Source: Alphaproteobacteria bacterium
GTDB taxonomy: Bacteria > Pseudomonadota > Alphaproteobacteria > Sphingomonadales > Sphingomonadaceae
Direction of reading: 5' to 3'
NCBI GenBank assembly: GCA_030431875.1
Contig: JAUIIG010000004.1
Span: 26,212 to 90,211 of the forward strand
DNA length: 64,000 nt
In this document: in pieces, positions 52,274 to 61,250 of the stretch
Position numbering within the stretch: the first letter of the stretch is position 1
Layout: every line of letters begins with the position of its first letter
Notes under the pieces: generated by a model
Database searches by the model: none
Told to the model about the DNA's origin: nothing
The model's input: the letters and a program-made list of their open reading frames with translations, nothing else
Translations under genes and position numbers: made by a program

Positions 52274-53039
52274 CCCAATCGAAGTCCGCAAGGACGGCAG
52301 CTCTGCCCCGGCAGAGCGCTCATGGGTGCCCGAAATCCCGGTGGCGCTGGAGTTCAACGGCCTCAGTTATGCGGTGATGATGGCAACGCCATCGGACCTC
52401 AAGGATTTCGCACGCGGCTTTGCCCTGACCGAGGGACTCGCCAGGACACCTGCCGACATCACCGACATCGGCGTGGCCGAAGTCGACAAGGGCTGGATTG
52501 TCCGCGCACAGTTGTCGGGCCTCGGGATCGAGAAGCTGACCGAGCGCGTGCGCACCCGTGTTGCCGAATCGAGCTGCGGCCTGTGCGGGATCGAGAACCT
52601 CGAAGCGGTCAGCACGCCGCTGCCGCCTGTAGCGGCCCACGAGGCATTGGACCCGCAAGCGATATTCGCCGCGCTTTCGAAGCTGCGCGACCACCAGCCA
52701 CTGTCAAAGGCAACCGGTGCCGCCCACGCCGCAGCGTTCTGCGCGCCTGACGGCACCATCCTCCACGCCCGCGAGGACGTGGGCCGCCACAATGCCATGG
52801 ACAAGCTGGTGGGCGCCCTCGCCGCTGCCGGACAGGACCCGGCCGAAGGCTTCATCCTCTCCAGCGCTCGCTGTTCCTACGAGATCGTCGAGAAGGCCGT
52901 TCGTGCGGGTGCCACGCGGCTGGTCACCATTTCGTTGCCGACTTCGATGGCTGTGGAGCGCGCCAAGGCGGCAGGCCTCAGCCTGTGGTGCCTTGCGCGG
53001 GACGACAGCGTGATCCGTGTGAACGAAGGCGCGGCCTAG
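52263..53039 (+). CDS. fdhD: formate dehydrogenase accessory sulfurtransferase
   Basis: 258 residues from the ATG at 52263. The active-site motif is SSCGLCGIENL (CxxC), with HAREDVGRHNAMDKLVGA and ILSSARCSYEIVEKAVRAGA typical of FdhD/FdsC. It sulfurates the molybdenum centre of formate dehydrogenase. Last gene of the run; its stop shares the palindrome CTAG with the stop of the convergent gene. Confidence 0.94.
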   Translation: MPDNPIEVRKDGSSAPAERSWVPEIPVALEFNGLSYAVMMATPSDLKDFARGFALTEGLARTPADITDIGVAEVDKGWIVRAQLSGLGIEKLTERVRTRVAESSCGLCGIENLEAVSTPLPPVAAHEALDPQAIFAALSKLRDHQPLSKATGAAHAAAFCAPDGTILHAREDVGRHNAMDKLVGALAAAGQDPAEGFILSSARCSYEIVEKAVRAGATRLVTISLPTSMAVERAKAAGLSLWCLARDDSVIRVNEGAA

Positions 53040-53437
53040 TCGAATCCTCGATAGATGCCGCCAGCATCGCTTGCGGTAACGAACTCTTCGAAGTCCATAT
53101 TGGCTAGCGAGAGATTGTTCTCCGGGCTCCAAAGATGATCAGGCGGGCAGCGGAAACTCTGCGAGGGAGACTTCGGGTTCACGCAAAGCAGGGTGCCGTC
53201 CCCTACCTGCGCGCGTTCATCGGCAAATATCACCAGTCTGAAACCGCATTCCTGCGCGAGCTGCGCCCAGTCCTCTACGGAATTTCCGCCAAGATCCGGC
53301 CGCTCGACCACTTGAACCCATGCGCGGAAACCGTCGTCATTCTCGCGTTCAATCTCGCCGAGCAGACGCAGCCAAGCCGCGTCTTCAGAGAAACAAAGGC
53401 GCACCAGCGGTGTATCTTCGCCAGTAAAGACGCTCAT
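53036..53437 (-). CDS. DUF6924-like small protein
   Basis: 133 residues, acidic, no signal or membrane segment. Opens MSVFTGEDTPLVRLCFSEDAAWLRLLGEIE and contains FRLVIFADERAQVGDGTLLCVN, similar to small proteins annotated DUF6924; that naming is moderate. It overlaps fdhD tail to tail by 4 bp. Function unknown. Confidence 0.7.
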   Translation of the reverse strand: MSVFTGEDTPLVRLCFSEDAAWLRLLGEIERENDDGFRAWVQVVERPDLGGNSVEDWAQLAQECGFRLVIFADERAQVGDGTLLCVNPKSPSQSFRCPPDHLWSPENNLSLANMDFEEFVTASDAGGIYRGFD

Positions 53438-53441
53438 GCCA

Positions 53442-54029
53442 TCACCTGCTCAACCGGAACACCGCATGCTCGGCGCGCCAGTTGGCATTGCTGCCGCCAA
53501 TCTCCCGGCCCGCAGCGAAGAACCAGCAGCCCTTCACCTGCACCCCGCGAGCATCCACGAAATCGCGAAAGTCGGCGACGGTCAGGTGGTGGATATTGTC
53601 GGTCTCGTACCAGCTCACCGGCAGGTGGCGCGTCACCGGCATCTTGCCGTTGGCGAGCAGCGACAGGCGCATGCGCCAATAGGCAAAGTTGGGGAAGCTG
53701 ACGAAGGCCTCACGCCCCACGCGCAGCAGCTGGTCGAGCAGCCAGTCAGGCCGCGCTGCCGTCTGCAGCGTCTGGCTGAGGATGGCGACGTCGAAGGCGC
53801 CGTCGGGATAGTCGGCAAGGTCGCGGTTGGCATCGCCCTGCACCACGGAAAGGCCGCGCGCGACGGCCTTGGCCACTTCCTCGGCGTCGATCTCCATCCC
53901 GCGCGCGTCGCAAAGCTTCTGCGCCTGCAGCTCAGCCATCAGTGCGCCGTCACCGCAGCCCACGTCGAGCACCCGTGCGCCCTGCGGCACGAGGCTGGCG
54001 ATCTTGGCAAGGTCAGGACGCAGGCTCAT
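53442..54029 (-). CDS. metW: methionine biosynthesis protein MetW
   Basis: 195 residues. SAM-methyltransferase fold with VLDVGCGDGALMAELQ and the MetW signatures VVQGDANRDLADYPDGAFDVAILSQTLQ and SFPNFAYWRMRLSLLANGKMPVT. MetW accompanies MetX and is needed for homoserine acetylation in several proteobacteria. Overlaps the GNAT gene upstream by 4 bp. Confidence 0.94.
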   Translation of the reverse strand: MSLRPDLAKIASLVPQGARVLDVGCGDGALMAELQAQKLCDARGMEIDAEEVAKAVARGLSVVQGDANRDLADYPDGAFDVAILSQTLQTAARPDWLLDQLLRVGREAFVSFPNFAYWRMRLSLLANGKMPVTRHLPVSWYETDNIHHLTVADFRDFVDARGVQVKGCWFFAAGREIGGSNANWRAEHAVFRLSR

Positions 54030-54466
54030 GCGGACACCTGGTACACGTCGGGGAACAGGCGTTCCATGCCGCGTTCGGGGTGGCCGAGCGCGGTCCAGCC
54101 GAGCTTGTTGTACAGGCCATGCGCATCCACCGTAAACAAGACCCAGCGGCGTAGTCCCTGCAGTTCGGGATGGTCATGCAAGGCGATCACCATGGCCTTC
54201 GACAGGCCAAGGCCGCGATGGTCCTCCAGCACGTAGACGTCCGCGAGATAGGCGAAGGTGGCGCGGTCAGTAACGACCCGCGCGAAACCGACTTGCTGGC
54301 CGTCCCTGAACACCGCCACGCACAGGCTGTTGGCAATTGCGCGCTGCACGGTCGCCAGCGGGATGCCGGGTGACCAGTAGCTGCGCGACAGGTAGGCATG
54401 CGCGGCGACCGGGTCGATCCGCGACTGGTCATCCGTCAGCTCGTATCCGGCGGGAAGCGCGCTCAT
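54026..54466 (-). CDS. GNAT-family N-acetyltransferase between metX and metW
   Basis: 146 residues. The acetyl-CoA loop region reads [20 protein letters not shown], with the preceding strand [19 protein letters not shown]. It overlaps both metX and metW by 4 bp, so it is part of the methionine operon, although GNAT proteins are not a known part of MetXW. Substrate unknown. Confidence 0.88.
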   Translation of the reverse strand: MSALPAGYELTDDQSRIDPVAAHAYLSRSYWSPGIPLATVQRAIANSLCVAVFRDGQQVGFARVVTDRATFAYLADVYVLEDHRGLGLSKAMVIALHDHPELQGLRRWVLFTVDAHGLYNKLGWTALGHPERGMERLFPDVYQVSA

Positions 54467-55566
54467 CCGATGAACCCTGTTACCACCTGATCGAGCGCGG
54501 GCACGTCGAGCAGGAAGGAATCGTGGCCATAAGGCGCTGACAATTCGACGAAACTTACCGGCGCGGCGACGGCGTTGAGCGCGTGGACCACCTCGCGCAT
54601 GTCAGCCGTGGTGTAGAGCCAGTCGGTATCGAAGCTGACGAGGCAGAAGCGCGTGTCCTTCGCCCCCGCGAAAGCATCGGCCAGCAGGCCGCCCGCCTCT
54701 TCCGCAAGGTCGAAATAGTCCATCGCGCGAGTGATGTAGAGGTAGCTGTTGGCGTCGAACCGGTCGGTGAAGGACAGGCCCTGGTAGCGCAGGTAGCTTT
54801 CCACCTGGAAGTCCGCGTCGAAGCCGAAGCTCTTGGCCTCGCGGTCCTGCAGCTGTCGCCCGAACTTCTCGGTCAGCCCCTGTTCGGACAGGTAGGTGAT
54901 ATGCGCCGCCATGCGCGCTACGGCGAGACCCTTGTCCGGGCTGTTACCGTCGTAATAGTCGCCCCCGCGCCAGTTGGGATCGGCCATGATCGCCTGCCGG
55001 CCCATCTCGTGGAAGGCAATGTTCTGCGCCGAGTGGCGCGCCGTGGTGGCAATCGCCAGCACCCGCCCGGTCCGCCCGGGGAAATTCGCCGCGCAGGATA
55101 GTGCCTGCATCCCGCCCATCGATCCGCCGACCACTGCGTGCAAGGTCTCGATCCCCAGCGCGTCGAGCAGCATCATCTGCGCGCGCACCATGTCGCGGAT
55201 GGTGATGACCGGAAATTCCATGCCATAGGGCTTGCCGTCGGGGCCAAGGCTGGCCGGGCCAGTCGATCCCATGCACGAGCCGATCACGTTGGCGCAGATC
55301 ACGTGGTAGCGATCGGTATCGATTGGCTTGCCGGGGCCGACCATGCGTTCCCACCAGCCGGGCTTGCCCGTCACCGGGTGCTGGCCAACCACGAACTGGT
55401 CCCCCGTCAGGGCGTGGAAGATGAGGATCGCGTTGGATTTGTCCGCCGCCAGCTCGCCCGCCGTTTCATAGGCCACCTGCACACCCGCCAGCTCGCGTCC
55501 GCTGTCGAGCGGAAGCGGCGCATCGAGCGTCACGCTGCGGAAGGAGGTGGTGGAAGTCGTCGCCAT
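54463..55566 (-). CDS. metX: homoserine O-acetyltransferase
   Basis: 367 residues, alpha/beta hydrolase fold. Nucleophile Ser in [12 protein letters not shown], substrate region [15 protein letters not shown], Asp in [12 protein letters not shown] and His in [13 protein letters not shown]. First methionine-specific step. Divergent from hisC across a gap of only 74 bp, with no clear SAM riboswitch seen there. Confidence 0.95.
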   Translation of the reverse strand: MATTSTTSFRSVTLDAPLPLDSGRELAGVQVAYETAGELAADKSNAILIFHALTGDQFVVGQHPVTGKPGWWERMVGPGKPIDTDRYHVICANVIGSCMGSTGPASLGPDGKPYGMEFPVITIRDMVRAQMMLLDALGIETLHAVVGGSMGGMQALSCAANFPGRTGRVLAIATTARHSAQNIAFHEMGRQAIMADPNWRGGDYYDGNSPDKGLAVARMAAHITYLSEQGLTEKFGRQLQDREAKSFGFDADFQVESYLRYQGLSFTDRFDANSYLYITRAMDYFDLAEEAGGLLADAFAGAKDTRFCLVSFDTDWLYTTADMREVVHALNAVAAPVSFVELSAPYGHDSFLLDVPALDQVVTGFIG

Positions 55567-55640
55567 GATCTGTGCGCCACCGATTGGGGGAGGCGAAGCA
55601 GGCTGTCAATCGCCGTAAATGGCCGCTATGCGCCCTTTCC

Positions 55641-56756
55641 GTGACTGACGATACGCGCCCCACTCGCCCGAGCATGAAGCCCTATGTGGCAGCGATCCAT
55701 GCCTATGTGCCCGGCAAGAGCGCGGGCGCGGACGGCAAGCCGCTGGTCAAGCTGTCGGCGAACGAAAACCCGCTAGGCACCTCGCCTGCGGCACTGTCGG
55801 CGCTGGCAAGCATCGGCAAGCCTGCGGGCTACCCCGATCCGGACTCGAAAGAACTGCGCGCGGCTATCGGCGAATTGCACGGGATCGACCCGGCGCAGAT
55901 TGTCTGCGGCACGGGCTCCGACGAACTGCTCAACCTGGCGGTGCAAGCCTTTGCCGGGCCGGGCGACGAGGTGCTGTTCAGCCGCAACAGCTTTGCTGTC
56001 TATCCTATCGCCACCCGCCGCTGCGGCGCGACCCCCGTGGAAGTGGACGACCGCGATTTCCGCGCCGATGTCGATGCCATGCTGGCTGCTGTCACGCCGA
56101 ACACGCGGGTGGTTTTTCTCGCCAACCCGAACAATCCCACCGGCACCTACCTGTCGCGCGATGACGTGGCCAAGTTGCATGCCGGGTTGCCCGATGACGT
56201 GCTCTTCGTGCTCGACCAGGCCTATGCCGAATATGTCGCGCCCGAAGCAGCCGATGGCGGCCTGGAACTGGCCGAGCGCCATGAGAACGTGCTGGTCACC
56301 CGCACCTTCTCCAAGATCTACGGCCTCGCTGCCGAACGCGTCGGCTGGGCCACCGGCGCGCCGCACCTGGTCGACGCCCTCAACCGCATCCGCGGGCCCT
56401 TCAATGTCACCGGCAGCGCGCAGCGCGCCGCCTTAGCCGCGCTGGGCGACCAGGACTTTGTCGAGGCCAGCCGCGCCCACAACGCCGAGGTGCGCGAACG
56501 CTTTGCCGAGCGCATGCGGATGCTGGGCAATCGCGGAGTTTCCGTCGTGCCGAGCGAGGCCAATTTCGTGCTCGTCGGGTTCGAAGGCGAGGTAACGGCC
56601 AAGGCTGCCCAGGATGCCATCGCCGGCGCAGGCTTTGCCGTGCGCCACCTGCCCGAACTCGATAGCTGCCTGCGCATTACCGTGGGCACAGCCACGCAGA
56701 TGGACGAGATCGCGGACTTGCTGGCCCAACTGACAGGCGGCTCGAATGCGCTTTGA
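55641..56756 (+). CDS. hisC: histidinol-phosphate aminotransferase
   Basis: 371 residues from the GTG at 55641 ([20 protein letters not shown]); the ATG at 55674 is the alternative. Class II PLP aminotransferase: [35 protein letters not shown] and the PLP lysine in [15 protein letters not shown]. In this arrangement with tyrA it may also act on aromatic keto acids such as prephenate. It overlaps tyrA by 11 bp. Confidence 0.92.
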   Translation: MTDDTRPTRPSMKPYVAAIHAYVPGKSAGADGKPLVKLSANENPLGTSPAALSALASIGKPAGYPDPDSKELRAAIGELHGIDPAQIVCGTGSDELLNLAVQAFAGPGDEVLFSRNSFAVYPIATRRCGATPVEVDDRDFRADVDAMLAAVTPNTRVVFLANPNNPTGTYLSRDDVAKLHAGLPDDVLFVLDQAYAEYVAPEAADGGLELAERHENVLVTRTFSKIYGLAAERVGWATGAPHLVDALNRIRGPFNVTGSAQRAALAALGDQDFVEASRAHNAEVRERFAERMRMLGNRGVSVVPSEANFVLVGFEGEVTAKAAQDAIAGAGFAVRHLPELDSCLRITVGTATQMDEIADLLAQLTGGSNAL

Positions 56757-57669
56757 GAAGGTCGCCATTATCGGCCTCGGCCTGCTGGGCGGCTCCATCG
56801 GCCTTGCCGTGCAAGAGCACCTGCCCGGCCTCGCCACCAGCGGCTTCGATGCCGATCCAGCCGTGCGCGAACGGGCACGCGAACTTGGCCTGTGCCAGAC
56901 AATCGCCGACGACCCGGCCGAAGCCGTACACGATGCAGACCTCGTCATCCTTTGCGTACCGGTGGGCGCCATGGGCGCTGCTGCAGAAGCGCTTGCCCCC
57001 GGTCTCCGCCCCGATGCGGTGATCAGCGATGTTGGCTCTTCCAAGCAGTCGATCGCAGCGGCGCTCTCTGCCGTCCTGCCGGATCACTTGGTGATCCCCG
57101 CGCACCCCGTCGCCGGTACCGAGCAGAGCGGTCCTGATGCAGGCTTTGCCAGCCTGTTCCACCAGCGCTGGTGCATCATCACCCCGCCCGATGGCGCGCC
57201 GCAGGACAAGGTCGACGACCTCGCAGAGTTCTGGAAGGCGCTCGGCTCGACAGTCGAGATCATGGATGCGGAGCACCACGACATGGTGCTGGCCGTTACC
57301 AGCCACATCCCCCACCTCATCGCCTACACCATCGTCGGCACCGCCAGCGACCTCGAGGAAGTGACGCGCGGCGAGGTGATCAAGTACTCGGCGGGCGGTT
57401 TCCGCGATTTCACCCGCATTGCCGCTAGCGACCCCACCATGTGGCGCGACGTCTTCCTCAACAACAAGGACGCCGTGCTGGAGATGATGGACCGCTTCCT
57501 GACCGACCTTGCGATGATGCGCGAGGCAATCAAGGCGGGCGATGGCGACCTGATGTTCGACCAGTTCAGCAAGACCCGCGCAATCCGCCGCCGGATCATC
57601 GAACTGGGCCAGGACGACGCGCGACCGGACTTTGGGCGCAGTCACGACGAAGTAGGCAAGGAGGACTAG
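56746..57669 (+). CDS. tyrA: prephenate/arogenate dehydrogenase
   Basis: 307 residues. NAD(P) fold [17 protein letters not shown], then [12 protein letters not shown] and the catalytic/substrate region [16 protein letters not shown], ending in the helical dimerisation domain. Makes the precursor of tyrosine. No chorismate mutase or ACT domain is fused. The hisC-tyrA pair is common in alphaproteobacteria. Confidence 0.94.
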   Translation: MRFEKVAIIGLGLLGGSIGLAVQEHLPGLATSGFDADPAVRERARELGLCQTIADDPAEAVHDADLVILCVPVGAMGAAAEALAPGLRPDAVISDVGSSKQSIAAALSAVLPDHLVIPAHPVAGTEQSGPDAGFASLFHQRWCIITPPDGAPQDKVDDLAEFWKALGSTVEIMDAEHHDMVLAVTSHIPHLIAYTIVGTASDLEEVTRGEVIKYSAGGFRDFTRIAASDPTMWRDVFLNNKDAVLEMMDRFLTDLAMMREAIKAGDGDLMFDQFSKTRAIRRRIIELGQDDARPDFGRSHDEVGKED

Positions 57670-57672
57670 GGC

Positions 57673-58440
57673 ATGAGCGAGCACGTCATCATCCATCAGG
57701 CGGCCGGCGTGCTGACGCTGACGCTGAACCGGCCCGACAAGAAGAACGCCCTCACCGATGCCATGTACGGCGCGCTGTCCGACGCCATGGAAGCAGCGCA
57801 GGGCGACGCCGCCGTGCGCGTGGTGGTGATCCGCGGCAATGGCGATATGTTCTGCGCGGGCAACGACCTTGGCGATTTCCTCGCGGCGGCGGGCCGTGGC
57901 GGCAGCACCGAAGCCAACGTCCACCGCTTCATCCGGCTGCTGGGCAGCTATCACAAGCCGCTGGTGGCTGGCGTGCAGGGCCGCGCGGTGGGCATCGGCA
58001 CCACCATGCTGCTGCACTGCGACCAGGTCGTGCTGGCCGAGGATGCGCTGCTGACAACACCCTTCGTCGGGCTGGGCCTGGTACCCGAAGCCGCATCCAG
58101 CGTGCTACTACCCAAGCTGGTGGGCCACCAGCAGGCTTTTGCGATGCTGGCGCTGGGTCAGGCAATGGACGCGCAGGCCGCACAGGCAGCTGGCCTCGCC
58201 AGCATGGTCGTGCCCAATGCCGGCCTCGACGAGGCGGTGGCCAAGGTTGCCGCAGGTATCGCCGCTTTGCCGCCGGGCGCGGTGCAGGCGACCAAGGCAC
58301 TGATGCGCGATTCCGAGGCCATCGACGCGGTGATCCTGCGCGAATCCAAGGTCTTCGGCGAACGCCTGCAAAGCGCCGAGGCGCGCGAAGCCTTCACCGC
58401 CTTCATGGAAAAGCGCGCGCCGGATTTCAGCCAGTTCTAG
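57673..58440 (+). CDS. enoyl-CoA hydratase/isomerase family protein
   Basis: 255 residues, crotonase fold. VLTLTLNRPDKKNALTDAMYGAL opening, oxyanion-hole regions FCAGNDLGDFL and KPLVAGVQGRAVGIGTTMLLHCD, and AEDALLTTPFVGLGLVPEAASS. The second catalytic Glu position reads as PEAASS. Three bases after tyrA. Physiological substrate not indicated. Confidence 0.9.
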   Translation: MSEHVIIHQAAGVLTLTLNRPDKKNALTDAMYGALSDAMEAAQGDAAVRVVVIRGNGDMFCAGNDLGDFLAAAGRGGSTEANVHRFIRLLGSYHKPLVAGVQGRAVGIGTTMLLHCDQVVLAEDALLTTPFVGLGLVPEAASSVLLPKLVGHQQAFAMLALGQAMDAQAAQAAGLASMVVPNAGLDEAVAKVAAGIAALPPGAVQATKALMRDSEAIDAVILRESKVFGERLQSAEAREAFTAFMEKRAPDFSQF

Positions 58441-58524
58441 GGCGGTTCCTTACGATGTTGGACACCACTCTACACGCCGCGCCCGTCTGCGAGTATGCGT
58501 GCCTTCGAATGTGGCGGATGACCA

Positions 58525-60810
58525 TTGCAGATATCTGAGACCAGACCTTTTTGGCGGCGGTTGCTGTCCTGGAGAGCGCTTGGTCGGGCTGCGGCGGTCG
58601 GAGCATCACTAGCACTCCTTGGCGCGCTGGTCATCGCCCAGTTCTTTCCGGACATTTGGGCAGGCCTCGGCCGGGTGGCTTCGCGACAGTATCTCGCGTG
58701 GGAGGACTGGTATTACGATCGCCAGGTATCAGAGGCCGAATTCGCTCTCGAAGATGCCCAAGCCAGAGCCAACCTCCCGCGTTACCGGGTAATTGCTGCC
58801 ATCTCGCCGACGGATCGCACCCCGTTTTCCGGGCTTATGCTGGAACCGGCCGACAGGTGGAGCCGCAGCCTCGGCAACAGCGCATCCCAACGCTTTTCGG
58901 CAGCGACACAGATTTCGCCGGACAATGTCCAATCGCTGCAGGTGGCCTGGACCTTCGAAGCCGAGCAGGTCGGCAATGTGCAGGCGACACCCGTATTCGA
59001 CGGAGAGCGCCTCATTGCGCTCCTGCCCGGTGACCAGATCGTTGCACTCGATCCAGCATCCGGCAGGCAGCTCTGGTCACACAGGGCCGGAAATGAGGCC
59101 GCGCGGCGCGGGTTCGTGCTCGATGCGCACTCGGGCGATGACTCGGCGACACTCTTCTTTGCCGACGGGCGAGACCTTGTCGCCCTCGATGCCGCAACAG
59201 GCGAACCCTATCGCCCCTTCGGCAATGGTTCGGTTCGCCTGTCTGGTCCTTCCAAAGTGGCACCGGCGATATGCGGGGACCTGGTCGTCAGCGCCAATAC
59301 CGGCGCGCGCACTACTGTCGAAGCCTTCGACAAGCATACCGGTGAACGGGCTTGGAGCGTGCATCTTACCCCTGACGAACTGCCCGAAGGTACAGGCGGC
59401 AGGCCTTCGCGCCAGGAGGGCGGCAACCCATGGGGCGGCTTTGCCGTCGATCAGGAGCGCTGCATTGCCTTTGTCAGTACCGGCAATCCGGGCCCCGTCC
59501 TGGTTGGCGTGGAGCGCCCCGGACCGAACCCAGGCACCAACAGCGTCATCGCGGTCGACCTCACCGAGGGGCGCGTGCTCTGGCGCTTCCAGGAAACGGC
59601 GCACGACCTCTGGGACCTGGACCTGCCTGCTTCGCCGGTGCTTGCCTCGGTAACGATTGACGGCCGCCGCTCGGACGTCGTGGCCACGCCGACCAAGGCT
59701 GGCAATACCCTCCTGCTGGACCGGATCACCGGGCAGCCGATCTTCGACTGGCGGCTGGAGCGGGCTCCCGTGTCGCGCGTGCCCGGCGAGCGGACGGCTG
59801 AATACCAGCCTGCCCCGGTCCTGCCCGAACCGTTTGCACGCCAGCGCTTTGGCCTGGCCGAGCTCGAAGGTGAACCCGCCGAACGGCGCAACTTCCTCCT
59901 GGCCGCGCTGGAGAACGCACGTTTCGGATTTTATGTCCCGCCCGACCCCGGATACCCGCTGGTGTTCTATGGCTTGCATGGCGGGGCAGAGTGGCCGGGA
60001 GCGGCCGTTGACCCGGTCAGCGAATCCTTCTTCGTTGCAGCCAACAACGTTCCGTCGATCCTGCGCCTGATCCCCGAGCAAGTGGTGTCGCTCGACGACA
60101 ACCATCCCGGCAGGGCCGTCTACCTCGAAAACTGCGCCGCCTGCCACGGCAGCGAGTTGGAGGGCGGAATCGGGCCAAATATCCTGGATGCCGGCCGACG
60201 TTTCTCCCGCGAAGCCCTCACCTCGATCATCCTGAACGGGCAGCAGGCCATGCCCGCTGTCAGCTTGTCGGACAACGAGCGCAACGCAGTGGCGGAATAC
60301 CTGGGATCAGGCACTTCATCGGCGACCTTGCTGCCCCGCTACCGTCGGGCCGAATACGAGAGGTTTTATGACGCTGAAAGACTACCCGGCACGCGCCCGC
60401 CCTGGGGAACGCTGACCCGGATAGACCTCTCTACCGGGCGTATCGCATGGCAAGTACCTCTCGGCATTGATCGCCAACAGGAAGCCCTCGGACGCAGCGG
60501 GACAGGTACGGAGAATTTCGGCGGATTGCTCGCAACGGCCAGCGGCCTCCTCTTTGCAACGGGCACGAAGGACAGGATGTTGCATGCCTTCTCGACTGCG
60601 TCGGGCGAACGGCTGGCTTCCTTCGACCTGCCCTTCAATGGCTCCGCGCCTCCGATGACCTTCGTCTTTCGCGGCGAACAATATGTGGTCGTTCCCGCAA
60701 CCGGTGGCGGCACGCTCAGGAACTACGATCCGGACGTTGCCGTGGGCAATACGCTGGTGGCCTTCAAGCTTCGACCCGAAGCGCCGAGACGCCCTCAAGC
60801 GACGCGGTAG
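58525..60810 (+). CDS. membrane-anchored quinoprotein dehydrogenase with inserted cytochrome c
   Basis: 761 residues from a TTG at 58525 with no strong ribosome site, so the start is uncertain. One N-terminal membrane helix (LGRAAAVGASLALLGALVIAQFF), then a PQQ beta-propeller resembling membrane glucose/quinate dehydrogenases (TAHDLWDLDLPASPVL; PTKAGNTLLLDR). A cytochrome c domain (CAACHG near residue 535; axial Met in GQQAMPAVSL) is inserted before the last propeller blades (GTGTENFGGLLATASGLLF). Oxidises an alcohol, sugar or aldehyde in the periplasm. No pqq genes in the window. Confidence 0.87.
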   Translation: MQISETRPFWRRLLSWRALGRAAAVGASLALLGALVIAQFFPDIWAGLGRVASRQYLAWEDWYYDRQVSEAEFALEDAQARANLPRYRVIAAISPTDRTPFSGLMLEPADRWSRSLGNSASQRFSAATQISPDNVQSLQVAWTFEAEQVGNVQATPVFDGERLIALLPGDQIVALDPASGRQLWSHRAGNEAARRGFVLDAHSGDDSATLFFADGRDLVALDAATGEPYRPFGNGSVRLSGPSKVAPAICGDLVVSANTGARTTVEAFDKHTGERAWSVHLTPDELPEGTGGRPSRQEGGNPWGGFAVDQERCIAFVSTGNPGPVLVGVERPGPNPGTNSVIAVDLTEGRVLWRFQETAHDLWDLDLPASPVLASVTIDGRRSDVVATPTKAGNTLLLDRITGQPIFDWRLERAPVSRVPGERTAEYQPAPVLPEPFARQRFGLAELEGEPAERRNFLLAALENARFGFYVPPDPGYPLVFYGLHGGAEWPGAAVDPVSESFFVAANNVPSILRLIPEQVVSLDDNHPGRAVYLENCAACHGSELEGGIGPNILDAGRRFSREALTSIILNGQQAMPAVSLSDNERNAVAEYLGSGTSSATLLPRYRRAEYERFYDAERLPGTRPPWGTLTRIDLSTGRIAWQVPLGIDRQQEALGRSGTGTENFGGLLATASGLLFATGTKDRMLHAFSTASGERLASFDLPFNGSAPPMTFVFRGEQYVVVPATGGGTLRNYDPDVAVGNTLVAFKLRPEAPRRPQATR

Positions 60811-61250
60811 ACTGCCAGCCGTACCGTGGAACCGACTTTCCCCCCTTGCGCGAGGAACAGCGACTTGCCGACCCAGGCATAGTCCGGGTGTCCGCTGTCG
60901 AGGCGGATTGCCGTGCGCATGTAGTATTCGGAAGCTGGCACCTCTTCACCAGCAGCGATGCGCGCGTGGATCTCTGGCGAAGCGTGGCGAATGCCGCGGC
61001 TGACCACTTCGATCATCGCGCCATCGTGGGTTTCAATGCCGTAGCGCGCGTCAAGCTCGGCCACGCCGTGGTGCGTAACGGTCTGCCAGTCCGCGCCGAC
61101 ATCCAGGATCCGGCCCTGGATCAGCGGTCCGCTGACGGTGCCGCCGACAATCGGGATGATCCGCCGCACACCGGTGGCACAGCTGCCCAGTTCGTGGGGC
61201 GGAGACAGTTCCACCGTGAAATCGCAGGCATGTTCGAGCGCGATCGTCAC
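60795..61250 (-). CDS. DUF3237 protein paired with an FAD monooxygenase
   Basis: 151 residues. GVRRIIPIVGGTVSGPLIQGRIL, ADWQTVTHHGVAELDARYGIETHDGAMIEV and FLAQGGKVGSTVRLAVYRV match the paralog at 38473. Start overlaps the monooxygenase stop (ATGA). Its 3' end overlaps the convergent quinoprotein gene by 16 bp. Confidence 0.87.
   Translation of the reverse strand: MTIALEHACDFTVELSPPHELGSCATGVRRIIPIVGGTVSGPLIQGRILDVGADWQTVTHHGVAELDARYGIETHDGAMIEVVSRGIRHASPEIHARIAAGEEVPASEYYMRTAIRLDSGHPDYAWVGKSLFLAQGGKVGSTVRLAVYRVA

Noticed and set aside
55567-55640. SAM riboswitch upstream of metX
   Set aside because: The 74-bp divergent gap has a small inverted repeat (CGATTG/CAATCG) but I could not match a SAM-II or related consensus, and it must also hold the hisC start.
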